The notes: generated from the letters alone by a model not told the origin. DNA of 64,000 nt from Amphiura filiformis (GCF_039555335.1 NC_092637.1:9623872-9687871); one strand, 5' to 3'; shown: positions 34,030-45,526, counted from the first letter of the stretch. Numbers and translations are program-made.

Positions 34030-35649
34030 TACATTGCACAATAGTATAAAAAAATTATAAGAAGGAATGTATGAGAGATTAAACGATCATTCATGATATA
34101 CATTGTTATGTGCCCGGGGTTATGTGGTATTACTTACTTTATAAGCAGAAGTAAGAAAAAAATGGCAGCATCAAACAGTTCCAGTGTAGAAGTGTATAGG
34201 GCCTACATGCACGTATACAGTTATCGATTACTTTCATGATCAAAGGTTAAAGCCGCTATCGGCGTGATAAGGGATTTGCTAAACAGGCAAATAATTGTCA
34301 AAAATTTCAATCTAAATAAAGTAAAATTCTGGCAGGAAAAATTACAAAATCATGATCATGTTAGAGTTTTTGCGGCATTTCTCTTGAGGTGTAAAAAACT
34401 ATGCTCTTATAATTGCCCTATATAAATCCGCGGCTTTAACCTTCATTTAAATATTTAACACCCACCGTAGGATTTGTCTTTTGTCGTAAAACGCTAAAAC
34501 AACTGTCGAAACCCAAACAGCTCCATGTACTGTTTTGTGCACTCATCCTTTTCGCCCATTTTAGAAAATAAATTTGACCATACCACCTTTTAAGGGGTAA
34601 GGTAGGTCATCCAACGTTGATCCAACGTTGATATAAAATTGATATAAAATTGATCCAACGTTGATATAAAATTGGATGGTTTGAATCCAATACACAAACG
34701 AGCTATGACCAAATGACCAATAAATTTTATATTGGGTGAAAATTCCATCCAATTTTATCAATATCTTATTTCAACATCTTATTATTACCTTTATCTTTTT
34801 TGGCAATGGATTTTTTTTTCAGAACCTTGCAACAAGTTTTTGATCAGATTATAATATCGATCTAATATATTACAACATAAGCAACAAATTGATTACAATT
34901 AGAGTACGAAGATCTAAGAAGCTGGATCAAACTAACAAATACAATAATTGTTGATCTAGCAGCTAGTATCTTAATTGTACATCGTCAAACATGATAAAAC
35001 ATGGAAAATTACATCATACGGCAAAAAGTGGACTTATGTTCAGATTTTTGAATAGCTTGTTTTTTGTTTTTTGTTTGTTTTTAACCCAGCAGCAGATTGA
35101 GTGATGTCTTCAGGGTATTGAAGAGCTCGTAAGCTTGAGCGCGTAAATTCGTCATGCCTGGAACTTGTGTGCGTATACTCGCTTACAAGTTGAAATTAGT
35201 ATTTTGGAGGTAGCGGCTAATTCATTGCCGTTTTAATCTGTAGTTGTATTCCTAATATCAACAGAGAAATCACCGATCTTTTTGTAAGGCTGAGTGGCTA
35301 TGATTAACTGAAATTCCTCATGAAATAATCAAGGGTTCATGTTTCACCGTTGGTCATCACCGGGGGTCATCACCGTTTAACAACGCGCGTCTGTTTGGTT
35401 TACTTCGCTCGGCAGCTAAAGCTGTCCTAAAGCAGACGACGCGGACCCATCCTTGTTAAATGGTGATGAACAACGAAAAACAAAAAAAAAAAGAAAAAAA
35501 AAAAAAAGAAAAAGAAACCCTAAACAAACAAAACTACTAAACTTAAATGATCCATGGGTGTAGCCAAGTGCACCACAACATTCGACCAAGCTGGTTATTG
35601 AAGTGATAATTAATATTTTATCCATCGTACCGCTATGCAGTGCGTGAGG
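34030..35649. other. mostly featureless; short direct repeats
   Basis: 34605-34775 contains direct and inverted repeats of gatccaacgttgatataaaatt. There is a poly-A/AAAG tract at 35478-35515. No gene supported. The 5-bp gypsy target duplication ATATT ends this block at 35650-35654. Confidence 0.4.
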
Positions 35650-35654
35650 ATATT

Positions 35655-35983
35655 ATTATGACGTTAAACGCCAAAAGAGGAAACCGAGATCTAACACAAA
35701 ATAACTAGCTGAAACCAATAATTTAATTTCTTTGCAATATATTTAATTCTTATTTCAAGTTACTACAAATCAAATTGATTCTGAATAAAATGTACTCACT
35801 AAATAAAGACGTGATGTCGACCAGCCAGCTCGCAATCAACTGACTCAACAAGGGCGGGGCAGTCTTTGCCAAGCTGGCTTAGTCGTCAATGCGCCGACTC
35901 ATAAATAGTTAAAAAAGTTAGGTTAACGAGGTCATGGTGTCTCCATCCGATTATAATGAAATCGGGAACGGGGCTCCATAACA
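35655..35983 (-). repeat. 3' long terminal repeat of the gypsy element
   Basis: On the minus strand it begins TGTTATGGAGCCCCG and ends CGTCATAAT. It differs from the 5' LTR by one single-base indel and two substitutions. The end is AT rather than the more usual CA if the ATATT duplication is taken as the boundary. Confidence 0.9.
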
Positions 35984-36001
35984 TCCGCCTCCCCTTTTTT
36001 T
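35984..36001 (-). other. polypurine tract
   Basis: On the minus strand a purine run (AAAAAAAGGGGAGGCGGA) immediately precedes the 3' LTR, in the position that primes plus-strand DNA synthesis of LTR elements. Confidence 0.75.
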
Positions 36002-36736
36002 GAATCGTCTCATACGATTTGATTTTTTAAAATTAATCAACACATTATTTTACACTACACTTACTTTTTAATTGACATCATTTATGAAACTTACTTAATT
36101 TAATAATTCCTATTGAGTTTGAATTGCCAAGACCTTATATTCCTACCAGCGGTACTCTTGCTTCCGGAGTACGGGCCTCTAGTAATTTTGATAACAAAAT
36201 GCGCGCAACCAGAGTCGCCGTTCTCCTTCCACAGAGTCATTTAACTAAGAAGCATATGTCTTGGTGTAGATTATTCATCCAGTAGTTCAAAACATTAGTT
36301 TGTAAATTAAATCTAATACTGGAACTAATTTGCAACTCACTTTGCTACGTTGCGTCCGAAAACATCGGACTTCGTCAGGCATATGCATCCCGCGCGGATA
36401 TGCATACTCCGCTAATCGAACAAGTAGCTGTCGTCAAGTCCAGTAAGATGAAAGAACTAGAAGATCCTAAGGTCATGGGGAGGGTACCCTCTGAATTCCA
36501 TTCTGTATAAAACTCAATAAAGAACAAAACAAACAATTGATTAGCAAGCTTGCAATAACATGATTTACAATACATAATACAATATAACATACATTTCAGA
36601 AACATACATTTTCTTGAGTCAAATATTTTCTTGATCTCATAATTTGTTTCTCCATTACTTTTATCTTCATAATGTCAACTTATTCTGAAATACTGACATA
36701 ATTCAATCAACTTATCTGCGTATTTTGCCAATTTTA

Positions 36737-36838
36737 TACTGAAAGTTGACATCACAAATTATTCTTAAATGTTCACACAAAATGCCTGAATAACATGTCC
36801 GATTCCGGTACCTCTTGCAGGCAATCATTTCATTTCAT
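36737..36838 (+). repeat. inverted copy of a gag-end fragment inside the gypsy element
   Basis: About 100 bp here (with aacatgtccgattccgg and cttgcaggcaatcattt) is the inverse of 39228-39327, which spans the end of the gag-like frame and its junction with pol. It lies in the 3' part of the element, downstream of the chromodomain. It must have arisen by a rearrangement during reverse transcription or later. Confidence 0.8.
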
Positions 36839-36940
36839 TAAATTTTCACGACATTACCAATAAATATATACACACAATAAACATATTTTGGCATTTTTTT
36901 TATTATTTCACTTTTCCTGCTATCCTGACAGGATTTGTCT

Positions 36941-37516
36941 TCAAAAAGTCCAGAGTGGCATCAGTAAGATGGTCTTCAGGTTCCCATGAATTAGACTTGC
37001 TTGAAAAGTTCTGCCACTTTTATGCAGTTTACCGTTGACGAATTTTCCTCTGATGACTTTTTCTACTGCATACAGTTTGTCAGTTTGTTTCTTATGTGCA
37101 GGTAATCCCGGCACAGGTAAAATAACTGATATATAAGTTTCAAACTTGTCCTCATTTCTGTCACTTAACCTTTTACCTTGTTGAAACCTAAGATTACGAA
37201 TTGTACTGACATTTGGTTTTGTATGGCAAGGAAAAATATCATCATCTAGTGAACCAAACCCAAATGGAATCCAATTTAAAGGAATCCAATCCTTACTTTG
37301 ACCTGACTTGACATCTACTTTGCTATGATTACTTGGCAATTCAATAGGAATTTGGCTAGAACTTAATGATACATTTTGATGTATTCTACTTAAAGCATCG
37401 GCATTTTGAATAGTACTACCTGGCCTATGAATTATTTCAAAGTCATACGATTGCAGTAGCAAAGCCCAACGTGCTAACCGACCTGTGACAGGTTTTCTTC
37501 CAAATATCCAACACAA
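36941..37516 (-). pseudogene. pol: gypsy RNase H end and chromodomain, integrase absent
   Basis: A 191-codon open frame begins inside the RNase H region (ending ..GSTIQNADALSR, the usual RNase H-to-linker signature of gypsy elements) and passes directly into a linker. It ends in the first strand of a chromodomain (YAVEKVIRGKFVNGKLH). The integrase zinc finger and the DDE catalytic core, normally about 400 residues between these parts, are entirely missing. After GKLH the frame is shifted; the rest of the chromodomain, with its conserved SNSWEPEDHL, is readable in another frame up to about 36905. Chromodomains direct chromovirus insertion to particular chromatin. This copy cannot integrate by itself. 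Confidence 0.85.
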
Positions 37517-37868
37517 AGCTTGATGATCCGTGACAATTTTGAACTTTGGACCATGCAGAAGGTAAGAAGAGTACTTTTTAACACCTTCAACGACCGCTAA
37601 TGCTTCTAATTCCGTGTTGGAATAATTTTTTCAGCACTAGTTAAGGATCTTCCACCATAAGCTATAACTTTCTCACTACCATCTTGAACTTGGGAAAGAA
37701 TGAATGCTAAGCCTGTAATACTCGCATCCGTTTGGAGGATAAATTGAGAATCATCAAACCTAGGATAAACCAGGATGGGCGGTTCAAGGAGTTTCTGTTT
37801 GAGTGTTTCAAACGCGTTTTGACACTCACATGACCAAACAAATGGAACATCTTTCTTTGTTAGACAGA
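37517..37868 (-). pseudogene. pol: gypsy RNase H core, frame-broken
   Basis: Minus-strand sequence between the two larger frames encodes recognisable RNase H material in more than one frame. One break is at a T-run near 37627. It links the reverse transcriptase frame to the frame ending with the chromodomain. Confidence 0.65.
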
Positions 37869-38873
37869 TTAGTGGATATGCAATTTGACTAAATTTTGGA
37901 ACAAAACGTCTATAATATCCTGTAAAACCGAGAAACGATTTAACCTCTGAGACTTTCTTTGGAACAGGATATTTCTGAACAATTTTGGTCTTTTCTGGAT
38001 CTGTGGATACGCCTTCTTGTGATATAATGTGGCCAAGATACCGAACTTTGTTATGACCAAAACTACACTTTTTGGCTTAAGTTTTAGTCCAGCTGTTCTA
38101 AAACGATCTAAAACTTGAGACAAATGACTGAGATGTTCCTCAAAAGACTTTGAAAAGATGATGACGTCATCTAGATATATTAAGGCAATTTTCCACTGTA
38201 GGCCTCTAAGAATTTCCTGCATTGTGCGCTGAAACGTGCTTGGCGCATTTTGGAGGCCGAATGGCATGACATTAAATTCATATAGACCGTCCTGAGTTAT
38301 GAAAGCAGTCTTACATTTGCTACTTTCCTCTAGGCCTATCTGCCAATACCCTGATGCCATATCTAAAGTTGAGAAAAATGCTGGATTTGCAGCACCTAAA
38401 CTGTCTAACGAGTCCAGAATGTTCGGAATAAGAGAATTGGTACTAAAAGAACACAGATTCAAGGGCCTGAAATCCAAACAAAATCTCAAGTCTTTTGAGT
38501 CTTTCTTTTTAATTAAGACTACATTGCTAGACCAACATGAAGTAGAAGGAGATATGACGCCGTCTTTTAACATTTGATCAACTTGCTCTCTAATAACTGT
38601 CTGTAAGTGAGGAGGATGTCTGTATGGACGAGCCCTCACAGGAGGATGATCACCAGTGTTGATGACATGCTTAATTTTGGAATAATGACCCAAAGGACTA
38701 CCTGAAGTTTGAAACACATCAACATAATCAGCCAACAATGATTGAAGTTCATGTTGCTGAGACGAAGTCAAGTTGTCATTTGCTAAATCAACTTGACTAA
38801 GAACTTCATCAATTTTAGATTGCGCATCTGATTTCTCTTGCACAATTTCAGGTTTAACTTCTGAAAACATCAC
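37869..38873 (-). pseudogene. pol: gypsy reverse transcriptase
   Basis: A 334-codon frame carries the Ty3/gypsy reverse transcriptase core: the VVLIKKKDSKDLRFCLDFR block, the TLDMASGYWQI block, the FNVMPFGLQNAPSTFQR block and the catalytic YLDDVIIFS. After KLKPK the true frame is lost (near 38060), and the final 50 or so residues are frameshifted. It overlaps the preceding frame by 4 bases, at a T-run near 38903, consistent with another single-base shift. All four classical reverse transcriptase motifs look intact, but the polyprotein cannot be made in one piece. Confidence 0.9.
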
Positions 38874-39235
38874 AACGGGATCATCCTCAATAGCAGAAAA
38901 AAATGGACTTCGCTATCGTTTACTACAGAAAATGTTCCCAACTTAGTCCGAGGGTAAATAACAGCAGTACTGTTTGAAGGATTTAACAACAGCACTGGCA
39001 CCTCAGAATAATTACCATGCGATTTTGCTCTACACACAGTATGGGCTAATTGTAAACCCAAATTGTTTAACGCTCTACCAGGAGTACAAACTCCTGAAGT
39101 TCCACCAAACACTTGTTTTTTTATTCTTGCGGAAAACACAGATTGAGAACGTGGTGGAATTTCAATACGCGAAGAAGTTCTGAGGTGAACTTTAGAATTT
39201 AGTCTGAGTGTTTTAGACTTAAAATTCAAATTCAA
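38870..39235 (-). pseudogene. pol: gypsy pol N-terminal region without protease active site
   Basis: A 121-codon frame with no ATG start. It resembles the spacer between protease and reverse transcriptase of gypsy elements (contains LPNSTAV-like and YPRTKLGTF phrases). The catalytic Asp-Ser/Thr-Gly of an aspartic protease is not found between gag and this frame, and only 35 bp separate them, so the gag zinc knuckle and most of the protease have been deleted. Confidence 0.55.
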
Positions 39236-39270
39236 ATGATTGCCTGCAAGAGATACCGGAATCGGACATG

Positions 39271-39822
39271 TTATTCAGGCATTTTGTGTGAACATTTAAG
39301 AATAATTTGTGATGTCAACTTTTCTTGTTCAGATTTACCTAGTCTGTAACAAAGCGTCAAGATATCTGAGAAATAGTCATCCAGAGACTCAGCCTCGGTT
39401 TGAATACGGCTTGATAATTTCGATTCGTTAACCCATTTCATGTCATTACCCTGAAAATGCTCAATTAATGCTGCCTTTAAATGCTCATATGTGTCTTTCT
39501 GACCGTCTGGCAGAGTTGAAACCCAAATTGATGCATTTCCTTTTAATCTAAGATTAAGGGCCAAGTGTTTCTTTGCATCTGCGAAATCACGCAACTGAGA
39601 ATTTAATTCAAATCGTGCCAAAAACAACTCTAAATTCTCTTCTGGTTTGCCAGAATACGATTCTTTAAAATGCCCTTCATATTTAGACATGGTGACTATC
39701 GGTGGTGACTCTTGTTCTGGCATTGGTTCAACAAGCGTAGCGTTATCCAAAATATCTGAACAAAAGACTGGGAAAGCGGCTAAAATAGCAATGAATACAC
39801 TGCAATGAATTATTATTTCCAT
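39271..39822 (-). pseudogene. gag: gypsy gag-like protein, C-terminally truncated
   Basis: A 183-codon frame matching the retrotransposon gag core: FSGKPEEN-type start (here YSGKPEENLELFLARFE), a run of helices, and WVSTLPDG. It ends abruptly at KMPE with no Cys-His zinc knuckle, which normally binds the RNA. The first about 20 residues are hydrophobic; an internal Met at about residue 45 may be the real start. The frame lies just inside the 5' LTR, as expected. Confidence 0.8.
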
Positions 39823-40209
39823 CTATATTTCATTTACGTGTGGCAACAAACGATGGAAATAATTATAACCAACATTCTTGTGGGCTATACTCATACCCAG
39901 TATAATAATTTCGATAAACAAGGCCTACAAGATAATGCCACGCCCGTATAACACAATATTTAAAATAAATAAAATTACATACCCAAATATGCCGAAATAT
40001 GCTGAGTAGACTGCGAGCTGGCCGGTACTACACGACAAACATAGCCCATATTAATAATACTTCCAAGCAATGAATGAATAGTGCAGTTAACTGAATTGAA
40101 TAATAATACTGAATGGATAGTACACGGAACAAAGCTCACTGCAAAAACGCGCGAAATTTAAACAAGCGGACAGGTGGTACTGTCGATTAAGAATTAATGA
40201 AAAGAAAAC

Positions 40210-40229
40210 CACGGATAACTCCACCAATT
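40210..40229 (-). other. primer-binding site
   Basis: Directly after the 5' LTR on the minus strand is TTGGTGGAGTTATCCG, which begins with the TGG complementary to a tRNA CCA end. The tRNA species was not identified. Confidence 0.6.
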
Positions 40230-40230
40230 T

Positions 40231-40558
40231 ATTATGACGTTAAACGCCAAAAGAGAAACCGAGATCTAACACAAAATAACTAGCTGAAACCAATAATTTA
40301 ATTTCTTTGCAATATATTTAATTCTTATTTCAAGTTACTACAAATCAAATTGATTCTGAATAAAATGTACTCACTAAATAAAGACGTGATGTCGACCAGC
40401 CAGCTCGCAATCAACTGACTCAACAAGGGCGGGGCAGTCTTTGCCAAGCTGGCTTAGTCGTCAATGCGCCGACTCATAAATAGTTAAAAAGGTTAGGTTA
40501 ACGAGGTCATGGTGTCTCCATCCGATTATAATGAAATCAGGAACGGGGCTCCATAACA
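40231..40558 (-). repeat. 5' long terminal repeat of the gypsy element
   Basis: Matches the LTR at 35655-35983 over its full length except for about three differences (a one-base indel at gagg/gag, an A/G near 40491 and an A/G near 40540). It presumably holds the promoter of the element. Confidence 0.9.
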
Positions 40559-40830
40559 ATATTGAGGAGGTTCATCAGGTCCCAGCTATTTTGAGTTAAA
40601 CTGTCAGCAGGAAAACGTAAGGTTTTCATTTGGTCTTGACAAATGAACTGAAAATAGCTAGGAGAAAGATTAGTTTACTTCATTAAATGAAAAATGATAT
40701 CTGTACTCTGATTAACTTTAGGTAGATCTTGCTTTGACAGTGCGGTTATGGTACAGTTATGAATTTGTGAAGATTAATCCATCAGAAAGTTGACGAATGA
40801 GGGCAGCAGTCTAGTGGATTTTTTTTATTA

Positions 40831-40987
40831 TTCGCTGTCGTAGTGCACGTTAGTAACCATTGGTTCCGAATTTTGATATGCCATAGGCTTTGTGTTGTGA
40901 TCATTTCGATCAGTGGTTCGTAACAAAGATAGCGTGAGCCAGTTGATCTAGCAACGGTCATATTCTAACGTGCATTACGACAGCAAA
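40831..40987. mobile_element. 157-bp MITE
   Basis: Inverted ends TTCGCTGTCGTAGTGCACGT and inverse (acgtgcattacgacagcaa) with about 25 matching positions. AT-rich flanks obscure the target duplication. Confidence 0.6.
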
Positions 40988-40999
40988 TGATAATTTGAT

Positions 41000-41950
41000 A
41001 TCAACTAACTAGATACTTAATTTGCAAAATGAATGGTGTGGTAAATGTAATATCGACAATATCTCTAATAATGGACATTCAGGTTAAATAATGTAACATC
41101 GTCAGAAAAACAAAAAAGTGTCAACGAGCCATTCCCTGGACTCTCTTACAAATATTGTCTACCCTAGCGTGTTATCTTCCCTTGTCTTTCTTTTCCCTTT
41201 TGTAATCGTTGGACTAACAATATATAGCTCACATCAAGAGATGCTATTTCAATCAGCGTGTAACAGTGACCTCGCAGAATCAATTCTATATCAGTTTATT
41301 AGAAAATATAGAAACCGTTTGTTTCTCTAATGCAGAGATGATGCCTAAATTATGATTCATATAGAATGATACGGTATTTGATTAGATTAATTTGACTGCT
41401 TTGTGCTAACAGTGAAGAAATTAATGTGTGAAAACAGATAAATTAATGTTTATGAGTTATGTGCATTATCATGAACTCAAGACACACCAACCGTGTTTTT
41501 CTTAGTCGGATAAATGTGTACCGGTGTGGCCTGCTTTGGTCTTTTCCTTAACTTCTAGGATTATGCATAAGCGGAAAGGTTTAAGCGTGTCTTGCTAAGG
41601 GCAATATTTTATGTATGACAAATTTTCTCTAAGATATACTTGTCCGGGCCCACCGGCCCTTCCTAATAATTTTCTTTAGAGCAATTTGTAAAATCATGTG
41701 GGTGGCAACCACTACTTATCATTTGAACTTGATAGCATACCCTACCGCCGAGTAAAATAGGGTTGTACATTTGCATTGTTAAAACGAGCGCAAAGGATGG
41801 TTCTACAATTACATGAAGCCATTGGACACTTTCTGTAACGTCTTAGTGCAACAGGGGGCCAACCGTCACGGGGATGTTATTGACGATAGTTTTGATCCTG
41901 TCAGGTATCTTCTAATTAAATGTAAACAATAACATCGCAACTTCATTTTA
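41000..41950. other. 3' flank of the GPCR gene, no feature seen
   Basis: No exon or clear repeat. A 70-codon plus-strand frame (41118-41330) has no domain signs. The stretch 41690-41780 loosely recalls the ankyrin-intron block (gatagcatacc ... agggttgt), but the match is too weak to call. Confidence 0.35.
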
Positions 41951-41953
41951 CAA

Positions 41954-43105
41954 TCAAAATACCCGTTCTTCGGCATGCGCAGCAGCGGTAGTGGGCATCC
42001 TTCTTCCACCCATTTCAGTGTCTTTGGTTGCTGCTGCAATCCGTCGTTTCGGTAATTTAAACGTTTTCTTCAAAGCTTTGCGAAAATGATTATTGGTCAG
42101 AATGTATATGAACGGGTTTAGACAGCTATTGGCAAAGGCTAACAACACAACTGCTTTATAGATTGGTCCAAAGAGATATTTAACAGGGACTAGACCGAGG
42201 TTAAACATCAGATAAGCAATATTGTCTGGTGTCCAACAGATGATAAAAGTAATAATAACAAGCATCAGCATGTTGATCACCCGTCGTCTTGCTCTCAGAA
42301 GTGACATAGCCGCCATACTTTGATCATCCGATTTACCCGCCAATGAAGCTGAATTCGCATTAAGAATATGAATAGTACGGCAATTTGTAGCTAACATAAT
42401 CACGATCGGAATAAGAAATTCAACGATGCAGATAGCGACACCCAAGAACATTTGAAATCGGATACTTGGGAGAATATAACTACAATGACCGTTTACTACG
42501 AAGAATCCATAATATTCGAAAGTGTTCATGACGATTCCAAATAGCCATATTAGGCCGATGATTATCCACGTGTTTTTAATAGTAAATATTTGCTTATAGC
42601 GAGATGGAAAAGCAACAGCTACATACCTTTCTACGGCTAATATTGTCAGCGTGTAAATAGACGCAACAATGGATATCCACATCAAATTTGACGAGAACAC
42701 AAATCTGCAATAAAAGTTCCCGATGGCATTTTGCGGCACGCGAGACAGTAATGGGAACGGCGTCAGACTGATGGCAGTCACTAGATCTGCTGCTGCAAGA
42801 GATGCGATGAATATGTTGGTAGCTTTCTTCTTGAGCTCCTTGTTGTTAAGAAAGATGTGGATGACAAGTGAGTTGCCAAGGATACCAGTGAGAGCAAGGA
42901 TGATTTGTATAATCAGTCTCCAATCCCATGGAACAGGAATAAGGTATATCGAACCCACCGGTCCAGCGATGATGTTACGTACAGTCGTGTTATTTTCCAT
43001 ATTACTTTGAATATAAAGAAAATTGAAGGAATTTGTCAAAAGTAAAGAATTAGCGTAAACTGTGGCATTATTTGGTGGTAATAGTATTTTGACTTCTGAT
43101 CTCAA
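41954..43105 (-). CDS. class A (rhodopsin-like) G protein-coupled receptor, single exon
   Basis: An intact 383-residue seven-helix receptor of the plasma membrane. Helix 1 carries GILGNS (Asn78), helix 2 LAAADL (Asp107) and helix 3 a start Cys133 and ERY (159-161). Cys208 in loop 2 pairs with Cys133. Helix 5 is about 217-240, helix 6 has CWTP (290-293), and helix 7 ends NSCLNPFIY (326-334) followed by helix 8 (NNHFRKALKK). Sequons (NATV, NNTT) mark the outside N terminus. The start could be Met1 or Met36 (43000), which directly precedes the second sequon pair. The pattern suggests a peptide receptor, but the ligand and subfamily cannot be told. The tail is short and basic. No intron, frameshift or missing key residue is seen. 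Confidence 0.92.
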   Translation of the reverse strand: MRSEVKILLPPNNATVYANSLLLTNSFNFLYIQSNMENNTTVRNIIAGPVGSIYLIPVPWDWRLIIQIILALTGILGNSLVIHIFLNNKELKKKATNIFIASLAAADLVTAISLTPFPLLSRVPQNAIGNFYCRFVFSSNLMWISIVASIYTLTILAVERYVAVAFPSRYKQIFTIKNTWIIIGLIWLFGIVMNTFEYYGFFVVNGHCSYILPSIRFQMFLGVAICIVEFLIPIVIMLATNCRTIHILNANSASLAGKSDDQSMAAMSLLRARRRVINMLMLVIITFIICWTPDNIAYLMFNLGLVPVKYLFGPIYKAVVLLAFANSCLNPFIYILTNNHFRKALKKTFKLPKRRIAAATKDTEMGGRRMPTTAAAHAEERVF

Positions 43106-43109
43106 CGAT

Positions 43110-45000
43110 TTCGTTAATCATAAACTAGATTGAGTTCGAGTCAACGGACAAACAAAATCATGCTTTCTTTGGCATTTCCGTTCATATTAACTTTAAGAAA
43201 CTATAATTGATCGCGGGTTTCAATACATTATTGTGCGCACGTGTACGATCTAAAACCGTTGAGTTGCAGCTCTTTTAATGTTTAATATAATTTATTACTT
43301 TTCCTGGTCTAAAGAAACTAACTATTCATTGATCACGAGTCTTAATATTAATGGACGGAACCACACACACAGCGGCGAGATCCGAATCAATGCGCACTCC
43401 TGGGATGTATATCAATTCAGACGGCATCGCGATGTGAGCGCCCTCAACGCACACGGGATCGCACCATAAGCGCAATACACGCACAAGCACTGTAACGTAC
43501 CTACAAGAAACGCGATCATTTTGCAGATGTGGATTCGAGTGCCGTGTAGACAGTTAAGATTTGAATTTTACACAAAGAAGTACCCCAGGATACATATTTT
43601 TCAAAGTTGTATACATTTACGGCCTTCCAAACATCGTCTTACGCGTAGCGACACATTTTTTACGCTGAACCCCCTAAATTTCAATTTACTGCCACGGGAA
43701 AACGAAATGGAGTATGAAGCTCAAATTTTCAGGATCTTTCTTTCTCACCAATATCTAGCACGACACAGAAAAAGCGGTGCACATCCCTGGAGTTGACATG
43801 GATTGGGTCAGGGGATGACACCCTTTATATGACTTTGGTTAATATTCCTATTTTGGGTCCTTTTCACATAATCCTAGATGGTATGAACCCCCGTATGACA
43901 ATACCACAATATACAGCCGAAGCCATGGTTCAGCTTTGGTGCTGTAACCGCTCTAGTTAAGAATGGTCTAAATTCATCCAAACTGGTGGGTCAAATGGTT
44001 TAAAAGGGAATAAAAGGGAATTGTCTGTCATTATGATCTTGTATCCTTAGTGCCACGATAAGGGAGTTCAGGAGGGTCAAGGGATGTCAAGGTTGATCAA
44101 GGGTTGCCATGGCGGGATAAGAGGTGTTATGAAGGGTCCAGTGTCTCATGGTGGATTTATGGTGGGTCAATGTTATTTAGTTTGAATCCCAGTCAAATGA
44201 ATGAGAAAAGTAAGGAATTAAACTAAAAAAAATAAACTGAGGTCATACACCTATTAGTTTTAAAGTTATAAGAAAAATCATAAAGTTTGGGTCCCCTTTT
44301 CAGAGTTACCACGGATCAAACAAGGATCAATTGGCGCGCAAAAAGTTGCAGGGTAAAATGTGCGTGAAGGTCGTATTCATATGTACCTCAATTTGTTGCG
44401 ACATGTATCTCATTTACACTGTTTAAACCAATCAATAATCATATTGCTGAATAGAATAATAAGCTTCTACCTATTTCTATAGAATCCTTTAAAAGTAGCC
44501 CTATTCTTTGTTTGCTTTGGCTAAATCCTGTTCAAGTGGTGTGTTACAAAGCATTGTATTTTTTCTAGGTATGCACAACCAACAATTAACACTGAGAGGA
44601 CAATTCCGAACCTCGTTGAATTGGGGATGATTTGAATCATGACAGTTTGATATTTATTACCAGCAATGTAGAAAAAGAGACACATGTAGAACCAAAAAAA
44701 GGTACCATTTTGTTGAAGGAGCAGAGTTCAAAAACCACCCCGCTTCTGGATATCGTTTGAAGTCAAATGTTATACCATTTCAAAGCATATGATATATATT
44801 TTCTAAACACGAAATTAAACAAAATTGACCGGCCCGACTTTACGGCTGATTCGTAGTGTACGGTCTCATATTTGGTGCATACGCATCTTGTACAAACAAT
44901 GTGTTATTGTTGTTGTTGTTGTTCATTCGTGTGAGAACTTGGAAAAGGTTTGTTGACCTTGTGTTTTTCCGCCTCGTAACAAAACAGTTCAATCATGGTT
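43110..45000. other. intergenic, no recognisable feature
   Basis: Upstream of the GPCR. 43280-43800 has short chance frames. 43970-44170 has loose repeats of the phrase agggatgtcaa/gggtca. No TATA box or other promoter element could be placed with confidence. Confidence 0.4.
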
Positions 45001-45029
45001 CAATAAAAGGAACACAGTAACAGTAGATT

Positions 45030-45342
45030 TTCCCCCCAGGCCAAGACTGGCACAGCTTGATGATTGCCAATGTGCCAATTTATTTGATAATTGAGCTGTC
45101 TGCAGAAGGACAGAAAACTTGTGTGTCTGTCTTGTGCAACTTTATCCAAGTTATTGTTTGGGATCATATTGGGTTTTTCGACATATGTGCTAAAATTTGC
45201 TGCATTTGACATTTCTACTGTTTTTGTACTTGGAATAATGAAGCTATATGAAAGGCCGTATTTATTGTACAGATTTTCATACTGTACTATCACTCGAAAT
45301 TGAGCTTTATTGTTTTATTTTGATAGTGGACAATGTTAATAT
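45030..45342 (+). pseudogene. first-exon unit copy 1 (decayed) of the Calx-beta gene
   Basis: About 300 bp align with the two intact upstream-plus-exon units (for example gcagaaggacagaaaact and aatgaagctatatg). The signal-peptide exon corresponds to about 45299-45340, but its start codon is changed (ATTGAGC instead of ATGAAGC) and the reading is lost after TTTATTTTGATAG. There is no donor. It is a dead copy of the first exon. Confidence 0.7.
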
Positions 45343-45365
45343 ATTTTCATGCTTTTTAATATTAA

Positions 45366-45366
45366 T

Positions 45367-45422
<56 letters not shown>

Positions 45423-45433
45423 TAATAATAATA

Positions 45434-45526
<93 letters not shown>
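45366..45526. repeat. (AAT)n microsatellite
   Basis: About 160 bp of AAT/ATA triplets with two interruptions, inserted directly after the decayed first-exon copy. It gives a false frame of poly-Ile and poly-Asn. Confidence 0.98.

Larger units (their letters stand above)
35655..40558 (-). mobile_element. Ty3/gypsy LTR retrotransposon (chromovirus-like, defective)
   Basis: A 4.9-kb element on the minus strand, flanked by a 5-bp duplication ATATT (35650-35654 and 40559-40563). Long terminal repeats of about 329 bp differ at only about three positions, so the insertion is recent. A primer-binding site and a polypurine tract are in place. Coding remains are a gag-like frame, the reverse transcriptase and RNase H region in several frames, and a C-terminal chromodomain. 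The protease region and the whole integrase are missing, and there are several frameshifts. No envelope gene is present. It probably moved with proteins supplied by an intact relative. Confidence 0.9.

Noticed and set aside
38155-38170. TGACGTCA inside the gypsy reverse transcriptase
   Set aside because: Part of coding sequence (catalytic region); not counted with the MITE-borne sites.
38299-38577. 92-codon plus-strand frame
   Set aside because: Antisense shadow of the gypsy reverse transcriptase.
35655-40558. Endogenous retrovirus with envelope
   Set aside because: No envelope frame between the chromodomain and the 3' LTR; the order and chromodomain fit a Ty3/gypsy chromovirus.
41690-41790. 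Copy of the ankyrin-intron block near the GPCR
   Set aside because: Only short phrases match (gatagcatacc, agggttgt); too little to claim homology.
42723-43010. 95-codon plus-strand frame
   Set aside because: Antisense shadow of the GPCR.
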